Part shown: positions 1-7,131 of the stretch, piece after piece
Numbering within the stretch: position 1 is the first letter of the stretch
Layout: each line of letters starts with the position of its first letter
DNA from: CBFHSD01 sp965658375
GTDB lineage: Bacteria; Bacteroidota; Bacteroidia; Flavobacteriales_G; Salibacteraceae
Direction: 5' to 3'
DNA: 10,450 bases
NCBI GenBank assembly: GCA_965658375.1
Contig: CBFHSD010000060.1
Span: 1 to 10,450 of the forward strand
The notes under the pieces: model-generated
Database searches by the model: none
The model's input: the letters and a program-made list of their open reading frames with translations, nothing else
Told to the model about the DNA's origin: nothing
Made by a program: the position numbers and the translations under genes

Positions 1-39
1 CCTGCATTTGAAATAGGTTCTGTGGCTCTTATTCGCTAG
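1..39 (+). CDS. Possible C-terminal tail of an upstream gene (partial)
   Basis: Frame 1 is open from the first base for twelve codons, reading PAFEIGSVALIR, and stops at TAG (37-39). The other two plus-strand frames hit stops within the first 15 bases. The peptide has a plausible protein-like composition and would leave a 66-base gap before guaB. Twelve codons are too few to identify a family or to prove that this is coding. It could equally be intergenic sequence. Confidence 0.3.
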   Translation, partial: PAFEIGSVALIR

Positions 40-70
40 TAGAAGCCGCGCCTAGTAGCACTTTATTGGT

Positions 71-78
71 TATTTTTG
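71..78 (+). promoter_or_regulatory. Candidate -7 box upstream of guaB
   Basis: TATTTTTG matches the Bacteroidota -7 consensus TAnnTTTG exactly. It would place a transcription start near base 85 and give a leader of about 20 bases before the ATG at 106. The expected -33 TTTG element about 19 bases upstream is not there (the sequence is GC-rich), so only half of the promoter is supported. In AT-rich DNA an eight-base match with two free positions can arise by chance. Confidence 0.3.
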
Positions 79-105
79 TGGAATTTTTAGCGAAAAATTT
101 GTGCC

Positions 106-1578
106 ATGTCAAAGTTTGATCAGAAGATAAAACAAGAAGGTTTAACCTACGATGATGTACTTCTCATTCCAAGGTATTCAGAAGTGTTGCCTCGAGATGT
201 TTCAACAGCGTCTAGGTTTTCGAAGAATATAAACATCCAGACACCAATAGTTTCTGCAGCCATGGATACGGTTACAGAATCTTCTTTGGCTATTGCTATT
301 GCACAAGAAGGCGGAATTGGTGTATTGCACAAGAACATGAGCATTGAGCGCCAAGCTGCTGAAGTAAGAAAGGTGAAGCGTTACGAGAGTGGAATGATCC
401 AAGATCCAGTAACAATCACTCCTGATAAAAAAGTGGGTGATGCTTTGGAATTGATGAAGGAGCACAGTATAGGTGGTATTCCTGTTGTTGGAGAAGACAA
501 CAAATTGGTGGGAATTGTGACCAATCGTGATTTGCGTTTTGAGAAAAATCACAACCGTTCTATACAAGAGGTGATGACCTCTGAAAATTTGATAACCACA
601 GATAATGATGCAACTTTGGCTAAGGCCGAAGAAATATTACAACGCCACAAGATTGAAAAGCTTCCTGTAGTAAACGAGAGTTACGAATTAACAGGACTCA
701 TTACATTTAGAGATATCATCAAGGCTAAAACTAAGCCGATTGCAAGTAAAGATTCATTTGGTCGCCTAAGAGTAGCAGCAGCAGTTGGAATAACGGGCGA
801 TATGCTAGATAGAGTTCACGCTTTAGTAGAAAGTGGTGTTGATGCGGTAGTTATTGATACAGCTCATGGCCACACTAAAGGTGTCAATGATGCACTTAAA
901 GCGGTTAAAGAAAAGCAATACGGTATAGACGTTGTTGTTGGGAATGTTGCCACAGCCGAAGCTGCAAGATTGCTTGCGGACAACGGTGCGGATGCTGTTA
1001 AAGTTGGAATTGGCCCAGGTTCAATTTGTACAACGCGTATTATTGCAGGAGTAGGCGTACCCCAGCTAACTGCTGTAATGGAAGTTGCAAAAGAACTAGA
1101 AGAAGACGGTATTCCAATCATTGCAGATGGAGGTGTTCGTTTTACAGGTGATATTGTAAAGGCTTTGGCAGCTGGAGCACATAGTGTAATGGCAGGTTCA
1201 TTATTTGCAGGTACCGAAGAGTCACCGGGCGAAACCATTATTTATGAAGGAAGACAATTCAAATCGTACCGCGGAATGGGGTCTATAGAAGCCATGCAAA
1301 AAGGTTCAAAAGACCGCTATTTTCAGGATGCAGAGGATGATATTAAGAAATTGGTTCCCGAAGGAATATCTGGAAGAGTACCATTTAAAGGCCCGTTAAG
1401 CGAAATTATCTATCAACAAATAGGTGGTTTAAGAGCAGGTATGGGTTACTGTGGTGCAGCTTCTATTGATGACTTACAACATTCTCAATTTGTAAAGATC
1501 ACCTCTGCGGGAGTTGTTGAAAGCCATCCTCATGATGTTGCTATTACGCGCGAAGCACCTAATTACACAAGAAAATAA
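106..1578 (+). CDS. guaB: Inosine-5'-monophosphate dehydrogenase
   Basis: Oxidises IMP to XMP with NAD+, the committed step of guanine nucleotide synthesis, in the cytoplasm. The 490-residue length is normal for bacterial GuaB. The N-terminal part of the TIM barrel contains LTYDDVLL (13-20) and the SAAMDTVTE segment near 50-58. A CBS pair follows at about 96-210. The barrel then resumes with VIDTAHGH (249-256), the catalytic loop GPGSICTTR with the nucleophilic Cys308, the IMP-binding ADGG (340-343), YRGMGS (388-393), the mobile flap with Arg404-Tyr405, and EGISGRVPFKG (419-429). All expected active-site residues are visible, so it should be functional. The ATG at 106 gives the canonical N-terminus. 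The next gene starts 32 bases downstream with no visible terminator, so read-through into the PPIase genes is possible although the functions are unrelated. Confidence 0.98.
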   Translation: MSKFDQKIKQEGLTYDDVLLIPRYSEVLPRDVSTASRFSKNINIQTPIVSAAMDTVTESSLAIAIAQEGGIGVLHKNMSIERQAAEVRKVKRYESGMIQDPVTITPDKKVGDALELMKEHSIGGIPVVGEDNKLVGIVTNRDLRFEKNHNRSIQEVMTSENLITTDNDATLAKAEEILQRHKIEKLPVVNESYELTGLITFRDIIKAKTKPIASKDSFGRLRVAAAVGITGDMLDRVHALVESGVDAVVIDTAHGHTKGVNDALKAVKEKQYGIDVVVGNVATAEAARLLADNGADAVKVGIGPGSICTTRIIAGVGVPQLTAVMEVAKELEEDGIPIIADGGVRFTGDIVKALAAGAHSVMAGSLFAGTEESPGETIIYEGRQFKSYRGMGSIEAMQKGSKDRYFQDAEDDIKKLVPEGISGRVPFKGPLSEIIYQQIGGLRAGMGYCGAASIDDLQHSQFVKITSAGVVESHPHDVAITREAPNYTRK

Positions 1579-1610
1579 TTTCAATCGATAATCCTATAGT
1601 TTAAAGACCA

Positions 1611-3590
1611 ATGAGAGTAATCAAGTCGACACTTCTTGTTTTTATTACCCTTTTTTCTTCCCTTACATCTTTGGCACAAGAAAATGTGCTTTTAACCATT
1701 GATGGCGAGGAAATTACGAAGTCAGAATTTGAACGAGTTTACAATAAAAACAATGCTTCAAGTTCAAGTATAGATCCTAAAACGCCTGAGGAATACCTTG
1801 AATTGTTCATCAATTTTAAACTGAAAGTAGCTGAGGCAAAAGACTTAGGGATGGCCGAAGAGCCATCTTTTAAAAAAGAGCTAGACGGCTATGTAAGCGA
1901 TTTGGCAGAGCCTTACCTCACAGATAATGCATACAACGCAGATTTGGTGAAAGAAGCTTACAATCGCATGTTGGTAGATGTTTCTGCGAGCCATATCATG
2001 GTTGCGTTGAAGAAAGGTGCATCTCCAGAAGATACTTTAGTGGCATACAATAAAGCCATGGCCATTTATAAAGAAGCCAAAGAAGGAGCAGATTTCTCTC
2101 AACTGGCTTTTGAAAAATCAGAAGACCCAAGCGCAAAAGAAAACAAGGGCTATTTAGGCTATTTCACTGCGTTTCGCATGGTATATCCTTTTGAAACAGC
2201 TGCCTATACCACGCCTGAAAGCGGAGTAACAAAACCTGTGAAGACTTCTTATGGCTACCATATCATTAAAGTAGAAGGTACGCGCGATGCAATGGGAGAA
2301 CTAAGAACAGCGCACATTTTTGTTAAGACAAATGAAAAGATGTCTGAAGCTCAAATGGTAAGAGCAGAAGGTAAAATCAACGAGTTGTATGAGAAGCTTA
2401 AGAATGGTGCCGATTTCTTCGATTTAGCACGTACTTACTCAGAAGATAATGGCTCTGCGAAAAGCGGAGGAGTGCTTCCATGGTTTGGAGCAGGTAGAAT
2501 GGTTCCTAATTACGAAGAAGCAGCTGCACAGCTAGAGAAAGGAAACTATTCTATGCCAATTCAAACACCTTATGGCTGGCATATTATTATGCTGGTTGAC
2601 AAAAAAGAAATTGGAAGTTTTGAAGAAGAGCAAGTTGAGCTAGAGAAAAAAGTACAGCGTGATTCTCGTTCTGCAGGGAGTGAAAAACACTTCATACAAC
2701 TGCTGAAGAATGAATACAAAGTTAAAACCAAGGAGAAGGTTGCCTTTACCATTATTCCACTAATTGACTCAACTATTTTCGAAGCGAAATGGGAAGGTGT
2801 TCCAGAAGAAATGGAAATGAAAGGTACGGTGCTTCAATGGTCTGATAAGACCTACTTAAACAGAAAGGAAAAGAGGACGTTGAAAGACTTTGCCGCTTAC
2901 CTCCAATCTAGCCAACAAAGACAAAAAGCAGTAAGTTTAGAAGAATACGTGAAAAACAAATTCACAACTTTCATCTCGAATGAATTACTTTATTACCAAA
3001 AAGAAGTTCTTCCTGTAAAATATCCAGAATATAAAGCATTGGTAGCAGAGTATCACGATGGAATTCTATTGTTTGAATTGATGGATCAAAAAGTGTGGAC
3101 CAAAGCATCAGAAGATTCTGCTGGCTTAGCGGCTTACTACGAGGCTCATAAAATGGAAAACATGTGGGACCAGAGAATAGATGCTTCCATTTATATTTTC
3201 TCTAATGAGGAAATGGAAAGCAGAATTAGACCGTTAATTGAGCAAGGAGCAACTGATAGCACCATATTGGCTACTGCCAATGCAAAAAGCAGCTTAGGAG
3301 TAACTATTTGGAATGGAACATACCAAAAAAATGATCAGAAGTATTTGAACTCGATAGATTGGACTACAGGGATTAAAGAAACTCAAGAAGATGGTGATAA
3401 GCGCATTGTGGTGCGTGTAAACGAAGTATTAGAACCTGCACCAATGGCTTTAGATGATGCAAAAGGTGTTTATATATCTGGTTACCAGAAGTTCTTGGAA
3501 GATGAATGGATCAAAGAACTAAGGACAAAATTTCCTTTTACGGTGAACCAAGAGGTGCTATCAACGGTTGAAAATAACGCTGGTAAATAG
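1611..3590 (+). CDS. Periplasmic peptidylprolyl isomerase with two parvulin domains and a long C-terminal region
   Basis: Predicted exported SurA/PpiC-type folding factor catalysing cis-trans isomerisation of prolyl bonds in envelope proteins. Residues 1-22 form a signal peptide (Arg and Lys near the start, a hydrophobic core, then SLA before Gln23). An N-terminal chaperone-like helical region covers about 25-120. The first parvulin domain runs about 125-222, from ASHIMV to YGYHIIKVEG. The second runs about 232-330, from TAHIFVKT to YGWHIIMLVD. Each has the typical LA/SED and GG or GYLG core. Residues 331-659 show no clear catalytic parvulin motif. The segment around 470-520 (YPEYKALVAEYHDGILLFEL) and the final segment 599-650 resemble SurA-type helices, so this part may be a second chaperone module. 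At 659 residues it is longer than E. coli SurA (about 430). The stop codon overlaps the next start by one base. It is not simply surA, which better fits the gene at 4435. Confidence 0.9.
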   Translation: MRVIKSTLLVFITLFSSLTSLAQENVLLTIDGEEITKSEFERVYNKNNASSSSIDPKTPEEYLELFINFKLKVAEAKDLGMAEEPSFKKELDGYVSDLAEPYLTDNAYNADLVKEAYNRMLVDVSASHIMVALKKGASPEDTLVAYNKAMAIYKEAKEGADFSQLAFEKSEDPSAKENKGYLGYFTAFRMVYPFETAAYTTPESGVTKPVKTSYGYHIIKVEGTRDAMGELRTAHIFVKTNEKMSEAQMVRAEGKINELYEKLKNGADFFDLARTYSEDNGSAKSGGVLPWFGAGRMVPNYEEAAAQLEKGNYSMPIQTPYGWHIIMLVDKKEIGSFEEEQVELEKKVQRDSRSAGSEKHFIQLLKNEYKVKTKEKVAFTIIPLIDSTIFEAKWEGVPEEMEMKGTVLQWSDKTYLNRKEKRTLKDFAAYLQSSQQRQKAVSLEEYVKNKFTTFISNELLYYQKEVLPVKYPEYKALVAEYHDGILLFELMDQKVWTKASEDSAGLAAYYEAHKMENMWDQRIDASIYIFSNEEMESRIRPLIEQGATDSTILATANAKSSLGVTIWNGTYQKNDQKYLNSIDWTTGIKETQEDGDKRIVVRVNEVLEPAPMALDDAKGVYISGYQKFLEDEWIKELRTKFPFTVNQEVLSTVENNAGK

Positions 3591-4438
3591 TGAGATATAT
3601 TTGGATTAGCATACTCATTGCCTCATCAAGTTGTGAATTGATCACCGCATCTCAAGAAGAGCAGCAGCATGTCGCTAGAGTATATGACACCTACCTTTAT
3701 CAAGAAGAGTTGAGTGCTCAAATGCCTAATCCCATAGATTCTTTAGATAGTGTTATGTTCGCTAAAAGACTGATTGATTTATGGATTGAAAAACAATTGC
3801 TTCTCTACAACGCAGAGAATAATTTGAGCGAGGAAGCCAAGAATGTTGAATACCAGCTGAAAGAGTACAAAACAGACTTACTCATTTATGCGTATGAAAG
3901 CCAATTGATAAATCAAAAGCTTGATACGGTTATTTCTCAGGAAGAACTTAAGGCCTATTATGAAGCGAACAAGGCTAACTTTCTGCTCACAGATTACATT
4001 GTTAAAGTTGTTTATGTAAAGCTAGATACGACCGCTCCAGACATTAAAAAAGTAAGGCGTTGGATAAAAAATTTAGACGAGGATAATTTTCAGAAATTAG
4101 AAGATTATTGTCATCAGTTTGCGGCCAACTATTATCTAGATGACAATACATGGCTGTACATTGATGAGCTTTTAAGAGAGATTCCTATTGGACTATATAG
4201 CAAAGAGCAACTGTTAAGAAATCACAAGTTCATCGACTTTTCAGACGGTTCATTTTCCTATCTCATAAAAATTCAAGATTATCGTCTCAAAGATGCTTTA
4301 TCACCGTTATCTTTAGAGAAAGAAAATATCAGGAATCTAATTTTGAACCAAAGGAAAAGCGCCTTACTCTCAGAATTAAGAGTTCATTTGAGAGATGAAG
4401 GACTAGCTAATAACGATTTTGAGGTTTTTACCGAATGA
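3590..4438 (+). CDS. SurA-like putative lipoprotein with a degenerate PPIase domain
   Basis: Encodes 282 residues. The GTG start at 3590 is the only plausible one: a TAA lies two codons upstream in frame, and translation from here immediately gives a signal sequence. That signal is short and ends ASSSC, so Cys15 could be lipidated. The -3 residue is Ser rather than the usual Leu, a relaxed lipobox as is common in Bacteroidota. Residues 26-125 resemble the SurA/PrsA N-terminal core (VARVYDTYLYQEEL, then helices). Residues 133-230 have a parvulin-like length and end in a strand (SFSYLIKIQDY) where GYHIIKV would be. The ARHIL, LA..SED and GYH motifs are absent, so it is probably not an isomerase. 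The C-terminal helix 235-275 completes a SurA-like layout. It lies between two intact PPIase genes, with 1-base and 4-base overlaps, so the three products are probably made together. Likely role: membrane-anchored chaperone or partner subunit (inference). Confidence 0.8.
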   Translation: MRYIWISILIASSSCELITASQEEQQHVARVYDTYLYQEELSAQMPNPIDSLDSVMFAKRLIDLWIEKQLLLYNAENNLSEEAKNVEYQLKEYKTDLLIYAYESQLINQKLDTVISQEELKAYYEANKANFLLTDYIVKVVYVKLDTTAPDIKKVRRWIKNLDEDNFQKLEDYCHQFAANYYLDDNTWLYIDELLREIPIGLYSKEQLLRNHKFIDFSDGSFSYLIKIQDYRLKDALSPLSLEKENIRNLILNQRKSALLSELRVHLRDEGLANNDFEVFTE

Positions 4439-5805
4439 AAGTATACATATCATATATCGCTTTGTTAATCTTTGTACTTGCTGGACAAAATGGCTTAGCT
4501 CAAGAAGATTTAAGAAATGTACAAGAGATTGATGGTGTTATAGCCATTGTTGCTGATGAAATCATTTTGAGGTCAGATGTCGAGAGCCAGTTCAAACAAT
4601 ATGCAGAGTCTGGTATGGAAGTAGGACCCAATACCCGCTGTGTGCTTTTTGAAGATCTGTTGGTTCAAAAACTATTGGTACACCAAGCCAAAGTAGATAG
4701 TGTTGTAGTAGAAGAGGCTGAAGTTAGAAGTGAGTTAGACAGAAGAATCCAGTATTTCGTTGCTCAAATTGGTTCGGTAGAGCGTTTAGAACAGTTTTAT
4801 GAGAAAAGTATTGAAGAAATACGGGCTGAGTTTTACGAAGTAATCAATGAACAATTACTTGTACAACGCATGCAAGGTCAAATCACTTCTGCTGTAAAGG
4901 TAACTCCAAAAGAAATCAAAGAATTTTACAATTCCATCCCAGAAGACAGTTTACCATTTGTAAATGCTGAAGTGAAATTGGCTCAACTAACAATCAATCC
5001 AGAAGTAAGCCAACAGCAAAAAGAAGAGACTAGAGCAAAATTAAATGCCTTGAGAGAGAGAATTGTGAAAGGCGAAGATTTTGGAACCTTAGCCTATTTA
5101 TACTCAGAAGATCCGGGGTCAGCACAACAGAATGGAGAATTAGGCTTTATGCGCAGAGAGCAACTGGTTCCTGAATTTGCTGCTGCTGCATTTGATTTAG
5201 AAAAAGGTGAGATTTCACAGGTGGTTGAAACAGACTTTGGCTATCACATCATTGAAATGATTGAGAGAAAGGGACAAGAGCTGAATGCAAGGCATATTTT
5301 GTTGAAACCAAAGGTGAATCCATCAGATTTGATTTTGGTGAAAGACAAACTAGATTCCATATACACCGAAATTGAAACCAACGATTCTGTGAATTTTGAA
5401 TTGATGGTGCAAGAATATTCTAATGATAAAGAATCAAAGAATAACGCTGGTGTGATGCTGAACCCACAAACAGGTTCGCCAATGTTTGAAGTGAATACAT
5501 TAAATCAATACGATCCAAACTTGTTTTATACCGTAGATCGATTGAAAGTAGGAGACCTTTCGAAGCCTGTAATGTATGAGAAACAAGATGGAACACGAGC
5601 ATATAGAATTCTGAAGCTCGTTACCTACACTGATCCTCATGTGGCAAACTTAGACCAAGATTACCAGCGTGTAATGAATGCCAAGTTGGGTGAAAAGAAA
5701 CAAACCGAACTTGCCGATTGGATAGAGAAAACGATTGCAGAGAACTACATTCGTATTGATGCGTCTTTCGAAAATTGTGCATTTTCAAACAACTGGTTCA
5801 ATTAA
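4435..5805 (+). CDS. surA: SurA-type periplasmic chaperone and peptidylprolyl isomerase
   Basis: Escorts unfolded outer-membrane proteins across the periplasm to the BAM machinery and isomerises prolyl bonds. Residues 1-22 are a signal peptide ending GLA before Gln23. The N-terminal chaperone core starts with the SurA-type segment IDGVIAIVADEIILRSDVE (32-50) and extends to about 165. The first parvulin domain, about 178-278, is well formed: FGTLAYLYSEDPGSA, NGELGFM and FGYHIIEM are present. The second, about 284-395, begins ARHILLKPK but its later part is altered, with an insertion around 340-380 and no GYHII motif, so it may be less active or inactive. A C-terminal helix (about 405-437) completes the chaperone fold. 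The length of 456 matches SurA. The start ATG overlaps the previous stop in an ATGA junction, implying translational coupling, and moxR follows after 10 bases. The symbol is by domain layout and may not reflect strict orthology. Confidence 0.9.
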   Translation: MKVYISYIALLIFVLAGQNGLAQEDLRNVQEIDGVIAIVADEIILRSDVESQFKQYAESGMEVGPNTRCVLFEDLLVQKLLVHQAKVDSVVVEEAEVRSELDRRIQYFVAQIGSVERLEQFYEKSIEEIRAEFYEVINEQLLVQRMQGQITSAVKVTPKEIKEFYNSIPEDSLPFVNAEVKLAQLTINPEVSQQQKEETRAKLNALRERIVKGEDFGTLAYLYSEDPGSAQQNGELGFMRREQLVPEFAAAAFDLEKGEISQVVETDFGYHIIEMIERKGQELNARHILLKPKVNPSDLILVKDKLDSIYTEIETNDSVNFELMVQEYSNDKESKNNAGVMLNPQTGSPMFEVNTLNQYDPNLFYTVDRLKVGDLSKPVMYEKQDGTRAYRILKLVTYTDPHVANLDQDYQRVMNAKLGEKKQTELADWIEKTIAENYIRIDASFENCAFSNNWFN

Positions 5806-5815
5806 TTAAGCGAGA

Positions 5816-6781
5816 ATGAAGCAATTTACCAATGACGAGCAAGCTGCACATGCCATGGCGCAAGCCTATGCGCAATTAAAAAAGGAAATAGGTAAGGTAA
5901 TTGTAGGGCAAGAAGAAACCGTCAAGTACGTATTGATTTCTGTGTTTTCTGGAGGTCATGCATTGTTGGTTGGAGTACCTGGCTTGGCAAAAACCCTTTT
6001 GGTGAATACCATTTCTGATGCACTAGGCCTATCTTTTAACCGTATTCAGTTTACTCCAGATTTAATGCCTAGCGATATTGTTGGAGCAGAAATTATTGGC
6101 GAAGACCGCAAGTTCAAATTCATGAAAGGCCCATTGTTTACCAATGTGTTACTTGCCGATGAAATCAATAGAACTCCACCAAAAACCCAAGCTGCGCTCT
6201 TAGAAGCCATGCAGGAAAAGTCTGTAACCGCAGCCGGACACACACACAAATTGGACGATCCATTTTTTGTACTAGCTACGCAAAACCCTATTGAACAAGA
6301 AGGGACATATCCCTTGCCTGAAGCACAGTTAGATCGTTTCATGTTTAATATTTGGTTGGATTATCCTTCTTTCGAGGAAGAGGTAGCAGTCGTGAAATCA
6401 ACAACATCGAATCAAAAAGTAGAGGTAAACTCTATTGTAGGCAAAGACGAAATTTTAGCCTTTCAAGAGCTGGTGAGAAAAGTTCCAGTGGCAGATTCTA
6501 TCTATGAATATGCTGTTGGCTTAGTTGCTAAGACGCGTCCTAATACGCAGCATGCAAGCGAATTGGTGAATGAGTTCATTTCTTGGGGAGCAGGACCAAG
6601 AGCCTCTCAGTACTTGATTCTAGCAGCCAAATGCCACGCTATATTAAATGATAGATATTCTCCTGAGAAGCAAGATATTCAAGCTGTTGCATTACCCATT
6701 TTAAGGCACAGAGTGGTACGAACTTACAGAGCTGAAGCAGAAGGGTACACAGTAGAGAAAATACTAGAAAGTCTGTTTTAA
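5816..6781 (+). CDS. MoxR-family AAA+ ATPase
   Basis: Cytoplasmic AAA+ ATPase of the MoxR branch, a family of chaperone-like ATPases that help mature enzyme complexes, cell-envelope functions and stress responses, usually with von Willebrand A-domain partners. At 321 residues it has the normal length. Visible motifs are Walker A GVPGLAKT (53-60), Walker B LLADEINR (112-119), sensor 1 ATQNP (154-158), LDRF (172-175) with the probable arginine finger, and sensor 2 GPRASQ (260-265). The MPSDIVGAE and GPLFTNVLLADEINR blocks are typical of MoxR. It starts 10 bases after surA with no promoter or terminator between, so it is probably the last gene of that operon. MoxR genes are usually followed by DUF58 and BatA-like genes. 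Here the next gene is on the opposite strand and overlaps this stop by four bases, so any partners must be elsewhere. Its substrate cannot be told from sequence. Confidence 0.95.
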   Translation: MKQFTNDEQAAHAMAQAYAQLKKEIGKVIVGQEETVKYVLISVFSGGHALLVGVPGLAKTLLVNTISDALGLSFNRIQFTPDLMPSDIVGAEIIGEDRKFKFMKGPLFTNVLLADEINRTPPKTQAALLEAMQEKSVTAAGHTHKLDDPFFVLATQNPIEQEGTYPLPEAQLDRFMFNIWLDYPSFEEEVAVVKSTTSNQKVEVNSIVGKDEILAFQELVRKVPVADSIYEYAVGLVAKTRPNTQHASELVNEFISWGAGPRASQYLILAAKCHAILNDRYSPEKQDIQAVALPILRHRVVRTYRAEAEGYTVEKILESLF

Positions 6782-7131
6782 ACCAGATAAGGAGTAAAAA
6801 CAATCCCTCCAATGATGGCGGCAAAAATAGCTGCTATCAACACCGCTCCTGCGCTTACATCTTTGGTCATTTTAGCTTTTGGATGAATTTTTGGTGATGC
6901 AATGTCTGTGAGGTGTTCAATCGCAGTATTCATTCCCTCAGCAACCCACACCATAGCTATGCTCATGCATATTAAGCCCCATTCTATCCGTTCAATTTGA
7001 AAATACCATCCTGCACAAAGCACTGCAATTGTTGCTAGTAAATGAACCTTACTGTGATCTTCACTCCAGAGCACACTCAACCCTTCAAGAGCAACTAAAA
7101 AGCTTTCGATGCGCTTCTTTATAAAACTCAT
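6778..7131 (-). CDS. DgkA-type integral membrane lipid kinase (diacylglycerol or undecaprenol kinase)
   Basis: A small inner-membrane kinase that uses ATP to phosphorylate a lipid alcohol: diacylglycerol in E. coli DgkA, undecaprenol in many relatives. The 117 residues are close to the roughly 120 of the family. Visible residues are Glu24 and His30 in the amphipathic N-terminal part, the signature AEGMNTAIEHLTD (64-76) with Glu65, Asn68, Glu72 and Asp76, and KDVSAGAVLIAA (90-101) with Lys90 and Asp91, which match the E. coli catalytic and nucleotide-binding positions. Three membrane segments are likely, at about 29-47, 50-67 and 93-115. Its ATG overlaps the stop of the upstream glycosyltransferase (ATGA), so the two are probably coupled. 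Its stop codon overlaps that of moxR on the other strand. The partner glycosyltransferase favours a role in carrier-lipid or glycolipid metabolism, but the substrate cannot be told from sequence. Confidence 0.92.
   Translation of the reverse strand: MSFIKKRIESFLVALEGLSVLWSEDHSKVHLLATIAVLCAGWYFQIERIEWGLICMSIAMVWVAEGMNTAIEHLTDIASPKIHPKAKMTKDVSAGAVLIAAIFAAIIGGIVFTPYLV

Noticed and set aside
202..567. Open frame of 121 codons on the minus strand inside guaB
   Set aside because: It overlaps conserved guaB sequence completely and its translation looks non-protein-like. It is a shadow frame.
864..1238. Open frame of 124 codons on the minus strand inside guaB
   Set aside because: It lies entirely within a strongly conserved gene, has low-complexity Ser/Pro/Ala-rich composition and no recognisable domain. 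It is a shadow frame.
1579..1610. Possible promoter or terminator between guaB and the first PPIase gene
   Set aside because: The 32-base gap has no stable hairpin with a U-run and no good TAnnTTTG box with a TTTG 19 bases upstream.
6046..6342. Open frame of 98 codons on the minus strand inside moxR
   Set aside because: It covers the Walker B and sensor 1 region of moxR, where constraint is explained by that gene.
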